NCBI GenBank assembly: GCA_964484465.1
Contig: CAZAFL010000020.1
Coordinates: 1 to 59,029, forward strand
DNA length: 59,029 nt
Direction of reading: 5' to 3'
Source of the DNA: CAZAFL01 sp964484465
GTDB lineage: Bacteria; Bacteroidota; Ignavibacteria; UBA10030; SZUA-254
Positions 43,412 through 51,753 of the stretch are shown here, piece after piece; the stretch's first letter is position 1, and the number at the start of each line of letters is the position of its first letter. The translations under genes were made by a program, and so were the position numbers. The notes under the pieces were generated by a model. The model searched no databases. It saw only the letters and a program-made list of their open reading frames with translations, and was not told the DNA's origin.

Positions 43412-44722
43412 CTAATCGTAATACTCAAGGCCAAGGTGCGTGATGAGTTCCTCCCCTTTCAGATGACGAAGGGTATTCTTGAGCTTCATGAGCTGGATAA
43501 ACAGGTCGTGCTCGGGATATAATCCTGGTGCAACCATCGGGCTTTTATAATAAAAAGAAAGCCACTCCTGAATTCCCTTCATCCCCGCGCGATGCGCGAG
43601 GTCGGTGAAGAGAATGAGGTCGAGCACGATGGGTGCCGCAAGAATCGAATCGCGACAGAGAAAATTCAATTTGATCTGCATCGGGTATCCCATCCATCCA
43701 AAAATATCGATGTTGTCCCAGCTCTCCTTGTTGTCGCCACGAGGTGGATAATAATTGATGCGCACCTTGTGATAGTAATCCTTGTACAGCTCGGGGTATA
43801 ATTCTGGTTGAAGGATGCCTTCAAGTACCGAGAGTTTGCTTTCTTCTTTTGTCTTGAACGATTCGGGATCGTCGAGCACTTCACCGTCCCGGTTGCCGAG
43901 GATATTACTCGAGAACCATCCGCTCAATCCGATGAGGCGCGCTTTCAGCATCGGTGCGATGACGGTTTTCATCAATGTTTGACCTGTTTTGAAATCTTTT
44001 CCCGAAACCGGGAGTTCTTTTTCCTTTGCAAGGTCCATCAATGCCGGAGTGTCTACAGTAAGATTCGGCGCTCCGTTCGCAAACGGTACACCCTCCATTA
44101 ATGCGGCATAGGCATACAACATACTGGGAGAGATATCGGCATCGTTCTTCTTCATACCATCCACAAATTTCTTGAGGTTTTTGTGCACGGGCCCGGAACT
44201 GATAAAGACTTCGGTGCTTCCGCACCAGATCATGACACAACGACTCAGCTTGTTCTTGTCGATAAATGAACGAATATCCTCCCGAAGTTTTTCCATCAAA
44301 TCATACTTCGTCTTCCCTTTCTTGACATGCGACCCTTTGAGTCTCTTGACATAAAATTGATCGAAGACGGCTTTCATCGGTTTAATCGATTCGAGCTCTT
44401 TTCGGATTGGCGCAAGATGGTCTTTCGTGAGCACTCCTGCGTGGAGAGCAGAGTCATAACAATTTTCGTCCCTGATGTCCCATCCTCCGAACACGAGGTC
44501 GTTAAGGTCCGCAAGCGGGATGAAGTCCTTGATGAACGGGGATCGATGGTCGGTTCGCTTCCCGAGCCGGATCGTTCCCATCTGTGTCAACGATCCGATG
44601 GGTTCGGCAAGCCCTTTGCGTACCGCCATCACGCCCGCAAGGAAGGTTGTCGAAACGGCGCCATTGATGCCGACGACAAGCACGCCGAGTTTACCCTTAG
44701 GTTTTTGAATTTTTGATTGCAT
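43412..44722 (-). CDS. ino1: myo-Inositol-1-phosphate synthase
   Basis: A 436-residue NAD-dependent isomerase that converts glucose 6-phosphate to inositol 1-phosphate. The N-terminal NAD site reads VLVVGINGAVSTTFLAGV, followed by GSLTQMGTIRLGKRTDHR and FGGWDIRDENCYDSA. Further landmarks are KTVIAPMLKARLIGLSGWFS and NILGNRDGEVL. An AAAGGA ribosome site precedes the ATG. It is the last enzyme gene of the minus-strand inositol/lipid operon and supplies its presumed precursor. Sequence and length agree with the form found in inositol-lipid-making Bacteroidota. Confidence 0.93.
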   Translation of the reverse strand: MQSKIQKPKGKLGVLVVGINGAVSTTFLAGVMAVRKGLAEPIGSLTQMGTIRLGKRTDHRSPFIKDFIPLADLNDLVFGGWDIRDENCYDSALHAGVLTKDHLAPIRKELESIKPMKAVFDQFYVKRLKGSHVKKGKTKYDLMEKLREDIRSFIDKNKLSRCVMIWCGSTEVFISSGPVHKNLKKFVDGMKKNDADISPSMLYAYAALMEGVPFANGAPNLTVDTPALMDLAKEKELPVSGKDFKTGQTLMKTVIAPMLKARLIGLSGWFSSNILGNRDGEVLDDPESFKTKEESKLSVLEGILQPELYPELYKDYYHKVRINYYPPRGDNKESWDNIDIFGWMGYPMQIKLNFLCRDSILAAPIVLDLILFTDLAHRAGMKGIQEWLSFYYKSPMVAPGLYPEHDLFIQLMKLKNTLRHLKGEELITHLGLEYYD

Positions 44723-44767
44723 TATGTTATTTCCTTTCAGGAGTATAGGATTTCAAACTAACTTCGA

Positions 44768-45445
44768 CTACAGCAAGATGGATTTTATTTCTCGAAAATG
44801 TTTTACCGTATAATCCGCAGCACCAGTTTCCGCAGGCTTCGCCCAACTTTTTCCTTCAAGCCAGATTGTTGTACAACCAAGCTGTTTTGCAGGAACGATA
44901 TCGCGCTCATACGAATCTCCGACGACAAACGTGTATTGTGCCGGGACGTCCAAACTTGTCATAGCAAGTGCAAAGATTGCAGGATCCGGTTTCCGTTTTC
45001 CAACAACATTCGAATCGGTAATTGCGTCGAATAACCGGTAGAGGTCGAATTCCTTACAAACAATTTCGAGATTCCCATAAAAATTTGAGAGTACGCCCAA
45101 CCTGTAGGTTTTTCGAACTTCTTCGAGAATCGCCTTTGCGTTGAGAATTGTCTCACTGACTTCGGCATAACACGCATCGAGCATCGAAGTCATCACAGCC
45201 TTCTTTTCACCGAGACCTAAGATACCAAATTGGATCGTCAATTGCTTGCTGAGCGTTTCGTAGAACGTCATGCGCGCAACTTCCGGGTCGGTGTTCAGAT
45301 ATTGTTCGGACTCGACAAACGACCGTTCAAAATTTTTCTTCGCAACTCCCGTTCCGAAGCGCTCATACAATTCCCAATATTTTTCGCTCCAATGAACGCC
45401 ATCAGTATCGATCGTTCCCCCGAAATCGAATAACACTGCCTTCAT
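44768..45445 (-). CDS. HAD-superfamily hydrolase
   Basis: A 225-residue HAD phosphatase. Motif I is VLFDFGGTIDTD (nucleophile DFGGT), motif III includes VVGKRKPDPAIF and motif IV VVGDSYERDI. The start at 45445 gives the 4-base ATGA overlap with the oxidoreductase gene; the longer frame begins with TTG. Family members dephosphorylate small phospho-compounds. By position it is a candidate inositol-phosphate or lipid-phosphate phosphatase in the inositol operon, but the substrate is not shown. Confidence 0.85.
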   Translation of the reverse strand: MKAVLFDFGGTIDTDGVHWSEKYWELYERFGTGVAKKNFERSFVESEQYLNTDPEVARMTFYETLSKQLTIQFGILGLGEKKAVMTSMLDACYAEVSETILNAKAILEEVRKTYRLGVLSNFYGNLEIVCKEFDLYRLFDAITDSNVVGKRKPDPAIFALAMTSLDVPAQYTFVVGDSYERDIVPAKQLGCTTIWLEGKSWAKPAETGAADYTVKHFREIKSILL

Positions 45446-46458
45446 ACACAATCGATGATCGCATGTTGTTCTGATGACCGATAACTTATGTCGAGGAGCT
45501 TCATCACGTTTCCCGCCTCAGAGAGGAGGTCGTTGGAGAGATCTTTCTCCTCGATGCGCCGGAGAAACTCTTTGAAAAGCGATGCATACCAGCCGATATA
45601 CTGGGATTTGTCGGAGATATTCAGCATAGGAATCTCTTGTACTCCTTTACTGCTCGCGTGAAGAAGTTTTTCTCCGTCGTACACGAGGCTCCCGTTCGTG
45701 CCAAGAACCGAAGCACTGTTTGCCCGCGCACTTGCAGCCCAGGTCAGGTTAAGCTGAACGAGAGTTTTGTCATACTCGAGCATGACGGCGGCGGTGTCTT
45801 CGACGCCGTAATCAGCATGTTTCAACGTCCGCATGATCGATGAGACTCTCCTCGGCATGCCGAAGAAATATTGTGTGAGATAGAAATAATGCGCGCCCGT
45901 ATCGACAAGGATTCCACCACCGCTCTGCTTCCTGTTCGTTCTCCATTCGGGGTTCCACGCAGCTGTTCCTGAATCCGCCTGGAGTCGAAAGACATTGAAT
46001 TGCGCGAAGCTTACATTTCCCAGCGTCCCTGAGGAAATAAACTCATGGATTGACTTCCAGAGAGGAGAATATTTGTACTGATGACATGGAACAAACACAA
46101 TACGGGAAGTTCCAAGCTGCTTGATAAGCTCGATTGAAGTTTGATACTGTTCAGTTAAGGGTTTTTCGCAAACGACGTGCACCCCTTGCGTTGCTGCCGC
46201 AAGAATATACTCCCGATGCGTGTGCGGTGGTGTGCAGATATCGACAAAATCGAGCTGTTCGTTCGATAAGAGCGTCGCAATGTCGGCGTAGAACTTTGCC
46301 CCGGGAAGATATTCACGCATCTTTTCACGATTCGATTCCACAACATCCATCACCGCGACAATCTTAACCTTCGATTGGAGCAGAAGGTCTGTCGCAAATG
46401 CCGGGACATGCCCACGCGTCGCGATATTACCGAGACCAATCAGCGCACCACGCAACAT
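45442..46458 (-). CDS. Gfo/Idh/MocA-family NAD(P)-dependent oxidoreductase
   Basis: A 338-residue dehydrogenase. The N-terminal Rossmann motif is ALIGLGNIATRGHVPA, with VDICTPPHTHREYI and VVCEKPLT (EKP motif), and the C-terminal half has the family substrate domain (GGGILVDTGAHYFYLTQYF). The family includes inositol dehydrogenases, which oxidise myo-inositol to the 2-keto form. In this operon an inositol or inositol-derived substrate fits, and a class III aminotransferase is encoded two genes upstream. The gene starts 62 bp after the phosphatidyltransferase stop and overlaps the HAD gene. Confidence 0.85.
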   Translation of the reverse strand: MLRGALIGLGNIATRGHVPAFATDLLLQSKVKIVAVMDVVESNREKMREYLPGAKFYADIATLLSNEQLDFVDICTPPHTHREYILAAATQGVHVVCEKPLTEQYQTSIELIKQLGTSRIVFVPCHQYKYSPLWKSIHEFISSGTLGNVSFAQFNVFRLQADSGTAAWNPEWRTNRKQSGGGILVDTGAHYFYLTQYFFGMPRRVSSIMRTLKHADYGVEDTAAVMLEYDKTLVQLNLTWAASARANSASVLGTNGSLVYDGEKLLHASSKGVQEIPMLNISDKSQYIGWYASLFKEFLRRIEEKDLSNDLLSEAGNVMKLLDISYRSSEQHAIIDCV

Positions 46459-46520
46459 AAGTAGAATTAATTGAGATGATTATGATACAACAAGCACAAC
46501 ATTGGAATCGATAGGGGCAG

Positions 46521-47441
46521 TCAGACCGTGCCGGATTTCTCCTTCACCATCTTCAGCAGACTCACGCTTAATTTTTCCTGATGCATCGTCACCAGAATCA
46601 TGACAAGGTTAATGCCAACGATCTCCACGACAAAGTACAACGGGACAAAGTTCGCCAAAACACAGAGCGACATGACAATCATGCGCGTGTTCGTCGTTAG
46701 AACGGCATAATATTTCATCAGGGGTTTATTCATACGACGGTACTCATCGCTGAACCACTGCGGGATATTTTGTCCGAACATAGTATCGACACGTTTTCGC
46801 AGCTGCTGAAAATGTTTCGAGTAGCGTTCCTGCTTTCTCGTGTAATTGAGGTACACCGCGAGGAGGATTTTCTTGACCGGATGCTTCACAAATGGAGTTG
46901 CCGCAAGTTCCTCGCGGATTTCGTCTGACCCTTCAAGCTCGGATTTTTTCGGATCAACGACAAACTTCAGGTACGCGTTGCGGTAATAATCCGCAAGCGC
47001 GCTTTGGACTGAATGACTGAAACCTCCCGCAAGCGTCAGGATGAGCCATAACGGCCACCAGACGTCCGGATATGTTACCGCCATCCGCGCAAACAAGTGG
47101 AGGTAAATGCTGAGGAACATTATGTTACCGCCCAAACCGTCGAGTATGCGGCCGATCTTCGACCGGTGATTCGTCATCCTCGCCAGCTGTCCGTCGACAC
47201 TGTCGAGTGTATCCGCAATAATCCAGAGGAGAATGCCGTAGGCGTTGGTAGTGATGTCTCTATAATAGAGCAGATGCCCGCCCATCACGCCGATAAAAAT
47301 GCTGACAATCGTAACAACATTCGGCGTGATGCCGAGCGTACGACAGCCGAGCGCTATTGCGTACCCGAGCGGCCTGTAAAAATAAATGTCGATCGTCTCT
47401 TCGACGTCGACCGCCTTATACGTTGATTCGATCTGCGACAC
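46521..47441 (-). CDS. CDP-alcohol phosphatidyltransferase, type with long C-terminal part (PI-phosphate synthase-like)
   Basis: An integral-membrane transferase of about 306 residues. I prefer the GTG start at 47441 since IESTYKAVDVEETIDIYFYR looks like the natural N-terminus; an ATG at 47492 would overlap the aminotransferase by 77 bases. The signature DSVDGQLARMTNHRSKIG (D-xx-DG-xx-AR) is followed by RILDGLGGN, where the usual final Asp is missing (Gly at its standard position, Asn next to it). Family enzymes join CDP-diacylglycerol to an alcohol; alongside inositol-phosphate synthase the likely product is a phosphatidylinositol-phosphate-type lipid. A second, different member is encoded at 49582. 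Confidence 0.83.
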   Translation of the reverse strand: MSQIESTYKAVDVEETIDIYFYRPLGYAIALGCRTLGITPNVVTIVSIFIGVMGGHLLYYRDITTNAYGILLWIIADTLDSVDGQLARMTNHRSKIGRILDGLGGNIMFLSIYLHLFARMAVTYPDVWWPLWLILTLAGGFSHSVQSALADYYRNAYLKFVVDPKKSELEGSDEIREELAATPFVKHPVKKILLAVYLNYTRKQERYSKHFQQLRKRVDTMFGQNIPQWFSDEYRRMNKPLMKYYAVLTTNTRMIVMSLCVLANFVPLYFVVEIVGINLVMILVTMHQEKLSVSLLKMVKEKSGTV

Positions 47442-48774
47442 GGGTAAACGCTTCGTCCATAATTTCGATGCCTTCTTCCGCCGTCGCCTCATCGATAATC
47501 AGCGGCGGGTTAATACGGATGTCCGGGTTATAGCCCATGACAATCAAACCGCGGTTCAGACATTCCTTGAAAATAACCTTACACGTTTCCTTGTCCATTT
47601 TTTCTTTCGTCTGTTTATTTTTGACAAGCTCGACACCGATGAGCAGACCGCGTCCACGGACGTCGCCGACAAACGGAAATTTCTCTTTGAACGCCGTTAA
47701 TTTCTTCAGCATGAATGCACCGACTCTCGCCGAATTTTCTACTAGGCCTTCCTCAATGATCGTTTTGACTGTCGCGTATGCGGCTGCCGAAGCCAGCGGG
47801 TTTCCGCCGTAGCTCGAGGAGCTTCCGCTCGGATTCGCGAACGGTTTCGAAAAAATAATGCTCTCTTTCGCCATCAGACCGGTCATCGGATAACCGCCGC
47901 CGAAACTCTTTCCAATCGTCATGATATCCGGAACAACGTCGTCGTGCTGACAGCCGAACATTTTTCCCGTGCGTCCAAACCCGGTAATCATTTCATCGAC
48001 AATCAGCACCGCCTTGATTTCATCGGCAATCCGCCTCAACTCCTTCAGGTACCCCGCAGGAGGAACAACGTTGCCGTTCGTCCCCTGGATCGGTTCGACA
48101 ATAATCGCGGCGATATCGTTTGTCGTTTCAATCTTTATTTTCTGTTTGATGAAATCGACGCATGCCCAGTTGCACTCGGGGAACGTGTGATTGAGCGGGC
48201 ACCTCCGGCAGTTCGCGTAAGGAGTATTGTAAATACCATGCGGAAGGGGACCGAGCTGATGTTTGAAATCGTCACCGATTAATCCTACCACGCCGAGCGT
48301 CTTTCCGTGAAATCCTCCCCAGAAACCGATTACTTCGGTCTTTTTCGTGTAGGATTTTGCCAGGCGAAGCGCCGCCTCGACTGCTTCCGCGCCGCCGCTA
48401 TAGTATTGAGCGCGCCGTACTTCACCAATACCGTGCTCGGCAAGCAGCTTTGACAGGTCGGCGCGGACTTTTGTCGCAAAACTTCCGACATGAATTTTCG
48501 CGACCTGTTCCTGAATTGCTTTCACGTACTTCGGATGATTGTATCCGAGACTCGATACCGCTACGCCCGCGAAAAAATCTATGTAGCGGTTTCCATCGGC
48601 ATCCTGTATGACACATCCTTCCCCTTTTTCCATCGCGAGCTGCGAGAGGGTCGCTATCGTCTGAACACCCGGAGAAATGTATTTCTGGTCGTACTCGAAA
48701 ATTTCTTTCGATTTCGGTCCCGGCACTTCGGTTTTTATGTATGCTTTTTTTGTCATCGGTTCACTAATCAACAT
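47416..48774 (-). CDS. Class III PLP-dependent aminotransferase in the inositol/lipid operon
   Basis: A 452-residue class III aminotransferase. It shows YYSGGAEAVEAALRLAKS, FWGGFHGKTLG, VLIVDEMITGFGRTGK and the PLP lysine in DIMTIGKSFGGG, and a Cys cluster (CRRCPLNHTFPECNWAC) typical of the GABA/diaminobutyrate-like subgroup. The start at 48774, with AAAGG upstream, overlaps the ATP-grasp gene by 11 bases. It is distinct from argD (23025). Its substrate is not clear. The combination with an Gfo/Idh dehydrogenase and an ATP-grasp ligase suggests amination of a keto-compound, then ligation; inference. Confidence 0.87.
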   Translation of the reverse strand: MLISEPMTKKAYIKTEVPGPKSKEIFEYDQKYISPGVQTIATLSQLAMEKGEGCVIQDADGNRYIDFFAGVAVSSLGYNHPKYVKAIQEQVAKIHVGSFATKVRADLSKLLAEHGIGEVRRAQYYSGGAEAVEAALRLAKSYTKKTEVIGFWGGFHGKTLGVVGLIGDDFKHQLGPLPHGIYNTPYANCRRCPLNHTFPECNWACVDFIKQKIKIETTNDIAAIIVEPIQGTNGNVVPPAGYLKELRRIADEIKAVLIVDEMITGFGRTGKMFGCQHDDVVPDIMTIGKSFGGGYPMTGLMAKESIIFSKPFANPSGSSSSYGGNPLASAAAYATVKTIIEEGLVENSARVGAFMLKKLTAFKEKFPFVGDVRGRGLLIGVELVKNKQTKEKMDKETCKVIFKECLNRGLIVMGYNPDIRINPPLIIDEATAEEGIEIMDEAFTRVADRINV

Positions 48775-49585
48775 GTTCTTTTGCCTTTCTGTAAATAAGT
48801 TGTGCTATATGACGACTCGCCTGTTCACGGACCGGGGCAAAGCTGGGCCAATCATTGATATCAATGATCGTCACACTCCCGTCCCTGCCGATAATTGCAT
48901 CCCCTCCGTACACAAACAAGTGCAATACTTCCGCCGATGCGGAAGCAAGATCGCGCAGTTTCTGCTCGTCGAATTTTGTATGATACACGCCGTTAAGATA
49001 ATACCAGTGGAACAAATCGGATTCACGGACGGCGTAAAATTTTACCGTGTCTCCTTCAAGGTGTTCCTGCAAAATTGCCTGTGTAATATCACGACCATGG
49101 AATTCCTTGAGAAGCGTAAGCTCCTCTTCGTCGGTGTTCGCGAGAGTAACATCCTCCTTATGCACCGCATGGACATCGCCACGTTTGATCCAGAGTCTTT
49201 CCGATGTGAAACCCGCCTGCTTGCCGTTCATGTCGGAATCGGTCGAGACGATAACGCTCTTTGGAAACGGAATTCCCGCCTCCGGCAGAAGCTTCACCAT
49301 ATTGATGCGGTAACAGTTCATCACCGCGCGGGGAGAGTTGATAATGTATGCTCCACGCTGTTCTATTTTCAGCAGCGTGTTGGAGCCGAGCGGCCCCTGT
49401 GCCATCGAAAAAATAACTTTCTCCTTCACCGAATCGGTCGAGATCGTTCCCTCATCATACATTGCAACTTCCACGCCAAGCTGGCGCAACGCATCTGCGG
49501 TCTGGTTGATAATGAGGAGGTCATTCACAACATGGTTCGGTGAAAACTCTGTCTTACGTTGTATGCCTGCAAAACGCATGGTCAT
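48764..49585 (-). CDS. ATP-grasp ligase (RimK-like fold)
   Basis: A 273-residue ATP-grasp protein. ATP-binding residues are in RLWIKRGDVHAVHKED and AILQEHLEGDTVKFYAV, and the metal-binding end reads VTIIDINDWPSFAPVR. Family members activate a carboxylate as acyl phosphate and join it to an amine or thiol. It overlaps both neighbours (CDP-alcohol transferase stop by 4 bases; aminotransferase start by 11), showing tight co-translation. It may attach an amino or carboxylic acid to a lipid head group; substrate unknown. Confidence 0.82.
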   Translation of the reverse strand: MTMRFAGIQRKTEFSPNHVVNDLLIINQTADALRQLGVEVAMYDEGTISTDSVKEKVIFSMAQGPLGSNTLLKIEQRGAYIINSPRAVMNCYRINMVKLLPEAGIPFPKSVIVSTDSDMNGKQAGFTSERLWIKRGDVHAVHKEDVTLANTDEEELTLLKEFHGRDITQAILQEHLEGDTVKFYAVRESDLFHWYYLNGVYHTKFDEQKLRDLASASAEVLHLFVYGGDAIIGRDGSVTIIDINDWPSFAPVREQASRHIAQLIYRKAKEHVD

Positions 49586-50223
49586 GAAAATAATTTTGAT
49601 AAAAATGATGGCGGGTCATCAGGCGGCTGGGGAATACCCATCGCCACCTCGGTCTCACGGCGCATGATGGCCTGCCGGTCGATTTCCGCCTGAAGTCTAT
49701 AATCCACCAAAATCGTTCCAACAATAAATCCGATAAGGTTCGCGAAGAAAATAACCTGCATCGCTATTTCAAAACCGCCGATGTGGAAGATTATTGTCAG
49801 CAGGTAGCCGAAGTAAATCATAAATCTCTTAAACCCCGGGTCAAATTTCGACATCGGTTCGACAATCGTAACAAGAAGAATGGCGACAAACGCCAGTATC
49901 GTCATCAGGTAGCTCACTAGCCCGATGAATGCAAGAGCGAGAAAAATTGCAAGCTCGTTTAGCCGGTCGTAAACCACTTCGAGCATTTGCCCTTTAGGAG
50001 ATTGTAAATGGTATTTTCGGGCGACTCCACCGTCTAACCCGTCGACCAGTTGAGACACGGCAAGCATAACCAATCCCGAAAGGAGTTTTCCTTTCGCCAC
50101 AAGCACAGCGGCAGACATCCCGATCAGAAAGCCAAGAGTCGAGATTTGGTTCGGACTCAAGCCGAGCTTTTCATGAACGAACCGAATCGGAAAACTCAAT
50201 ATGTTGTCTGAACCTTTACCCAT
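49582..50223 (-). CDS. CDP-alcohol phosphatidyltransferase, short type
   Basis: A 213-residue membrane transferase with about six hydrophobic helices. The motif DGLDGGVARKYHLQSPKGQM then LEVVYDRLNE fits D-xx-DG-xx-AR-(x)-G-...-E/D-xxx-D, with Glu in place of the usual third Asp and the last Asp present. It is unlike the member at 46521, so the operon holds two different transferases, perhaps one for the lipid backbone and another for head-group or CDP-inositol chemistry (as in di-inositol phosphate synthases). The start lies just after the stop of the YdjM-like gene. Confidence 0.82.
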   Translation of the reverse strand: MGKGSDNILSFPIRFVHEKLGLSPNQISTLGFLIGMSAAVLVAKGKLLSGLVMLAVSQLVDGLDGGVARKYHLQSPKGQMLEVVYDRLNELAIFLALAFIGLVSYLMTILAFVAILLVTIVEPMSKFDPGFKRFMIYFGYLLTIIFHIGGFEIAMQVIFFANLIGFIVGTILVDYRLQAEIDRQAIMRRETEVAMGIPQPPDDPPSFLSKLFS

Positions 50224-50229
50224 TTAATG

Positions 50230-50682
50230 TTATAGTTTGAACCCGTGCTTCAGGAGCGCGACAAGCCCGATAAGGACAGCACAAACCGCGCACGTCCATA
50301 TTTCCTTAGTCGTATCGGAATAATTGCGGAGAATTCCTTCTGTTGTATACGTACTGAAGGGATACCATGGCCGCTTTTCATAACTCACCATGTAGTCCAG
50401 CGCAAAATGTGAGATAAAAAAAAGTGCCGGCACGTACGTTCCCAGATAGACCGACAGCGGAACAATCCACATTAACGCGACCGGCTCCTGCAGAGGCGTC
50501 CGCCAGTGATAATTTGACTCATTCTTCTTGCCGTTCTTCTTCAGGTACAACGGAAGCTTAATCGGATGGTCGACAAGGTCTATACCATATCCAAATGTGT
50601 ACGCGAGCGCAATATCTTTTCCCTCAAGTCCAAGGACCTGGGCACCGAGTGTAGTCAAAAGCAGATGGGGAAGAATGGTCAT
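50230..50682 (-). CDS. Small polytopic membrane protein, YdjM/DUF457-like
   Basis: A 150-residue membrane protein with about four hydrophobic helices. Conserved-looking polar motifs are GIDLVDHPIKLP, YHWRTPLQEP and ISHFALDYMVSYEKRPWYPF, like the His/Asp pattern of the YdjM (DUF457) membrane-bound putative metal-dependent hydrolases. Function of the family is not settled; it could be a phosphatase or phosphodiesterase for the lipid made in this operon. It is 15 bp from the radical SAM gene and 6 bp from the next transferase gene, so firmly inside the operon. Confidence 0.7.
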   Translation of the reverse strand: MTILPHLLLTTLGAQVLGLEGKDIALAYTFGYGIDLVDHPIKLPLYLKKNGKKNESNYHWRTPLQEPVALMWIVPLSVYLGTYVPALFFISHFALDYMVSYEKRPWYPFSTYTTEGILRNYSDTTKEIWTCAVCAVLIGLVALLKHGFKL

Positions 50683-50697
50683 CGTCGAGTCAGCTGT

Positions 50698-51672
50698 TTA
50701 CGCTTTTGAATGACCGTTGCCGATGAAACCCTTCGCGAGCGCTTTCAATAAACCGAGCTTGTCGTTATCCACCTGCGACGCCCGGAACACGCAATCGACC
50801 GCGCATCCGCCTTCACACCCTTTTTCGGTTTTCGCGTGAGTGCGGATATCATCCCACGTATACTGCTCCACAGGTTTGTTCAATCGCCCGCGCTGTGAGG
50901 CGCAGAGCTGAACGTTTCCGAATTCATCAACATACAACGAGCGTGCACCGGCACGGCATTTCCATTCCGGTTCTTTTCCTTCAAGAAGTTTCTTGCTGTA
51001 TTCATAATCGACCAGGCTGAAGCCGAAGTGATTCGTGTTCTCGCCATAATATTTGTAGAGACTGAGGTACGGTTCACCGGTAATCGCGACACGTCCGATT
51101 TCATCATGGACGACACTTAAGCTGATCGGAATCCCGAGCTCTTTTGCTTCGTTGAGCAAGTCTTTCACTTCATCACGGGAATGCTCACACAACACCGCCG
51201 CAAGATGAAGGTCGAAGTTTGCCAGCTTCTTCAGCCGTGCAAGTTTCGGGCGAAGAACTTTCAGCGACTTCTGAATGTAATTTGTCGGGTCAGGCTTTGA
51301 GGTATCGATGCTGATTTGCATGTGACTTAATCCCGCCGCGTTCAGCTGTCCGATCATTTTTTCGGAAAGCAAAAAGCCGTTCGTTGTAATCGAGACCGTA
51401 GAATGGCGCCTGCCGTATGCCACAATTTCATCCACTCTCGGATGCATCAACGGTTCACCGCCGAGCAGCGTCATGTGCACGACTTTCAGTTTGTGGAGTG
51501 AATCGATCCAGCGGCAAATGTCCTCGTACGGGACCGGTTCCGATGTATTATCATACTCAAAACAGTACCCACAGCTCAGGTTGCACCGGCGCGTGACGAT
51601 CAACTGCGCTTCAATCGGTGCTCCGCGGAATAAAATATTATAGAGTGTGCTTAACGGTTTTTCAACTTTCAT
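50698..51672 (-). CDS. Radical SAM enzyme with C-terminal SPASM-like cysteine cluster
   Basis: A 324-residue radical SAM protein. The SAM/4Fe-4S motif is CNLSCGYC (about residue 30), followed by LLGGEPLMHP and SITTNGFLLS. The C-terminal part has a second set of cysteines (WKCRAGARSLYVDEFGNVQL with C, then CEGGCAVDC), like the SPASM/twitch auxiliary cluster site used in peptide and carbohydrate modification. GGAA precedes the ATG. A radical SAM enzyme amid phospholipid-head-group genes is unusual; a role in head-group or acyl modification is inferred. Confidence 0.87.
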   Translation of the reverse strand: MKVEKPLSTLYNILFRGAPIEAQLIVTRRCNLSCGYCFEYDNTSEPVPYEDICRWIDSLHKLKVVHMTLLGGEPLMHPRVDEIVAYGRRHSTVSITTNGFLLSEKMIGQLNAAGLSHMQISIDTSKPDPTNYIQKSLKVLRPKLARLKKLANFDLHLAAVLCEHSRDEVKDLLNEAKELGIPISLSVVHDEIGRVAITGEPYLSLYKYYGENTNHFGFSLVDYEYSKKLLEGKEPEWKCRAGARSLYVDEFGNVQLCASQRGRLNKPVEQYTWDDIRTHAKTEKGCEGGCAVDCVFRASQVDNDKLGLLKALAKGFIGNGHSKA

Positions 51673-51753
51673 GGTTTATTTCCAGAAATTCGCCGCACTA
51701 TCATCAAAAACGCCACTTCAGGTTCATCAATATAGCCGGAATGCCAAAGAAAT

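Noticed and set aside
48677..49543. A long plus-strand frame (288 codons) opposite the ATP-grasp gene
   Set aside because: Shadow of the conserved ATP-grasp frame; Arg/His/Cys-rich product without recognisable motifs.
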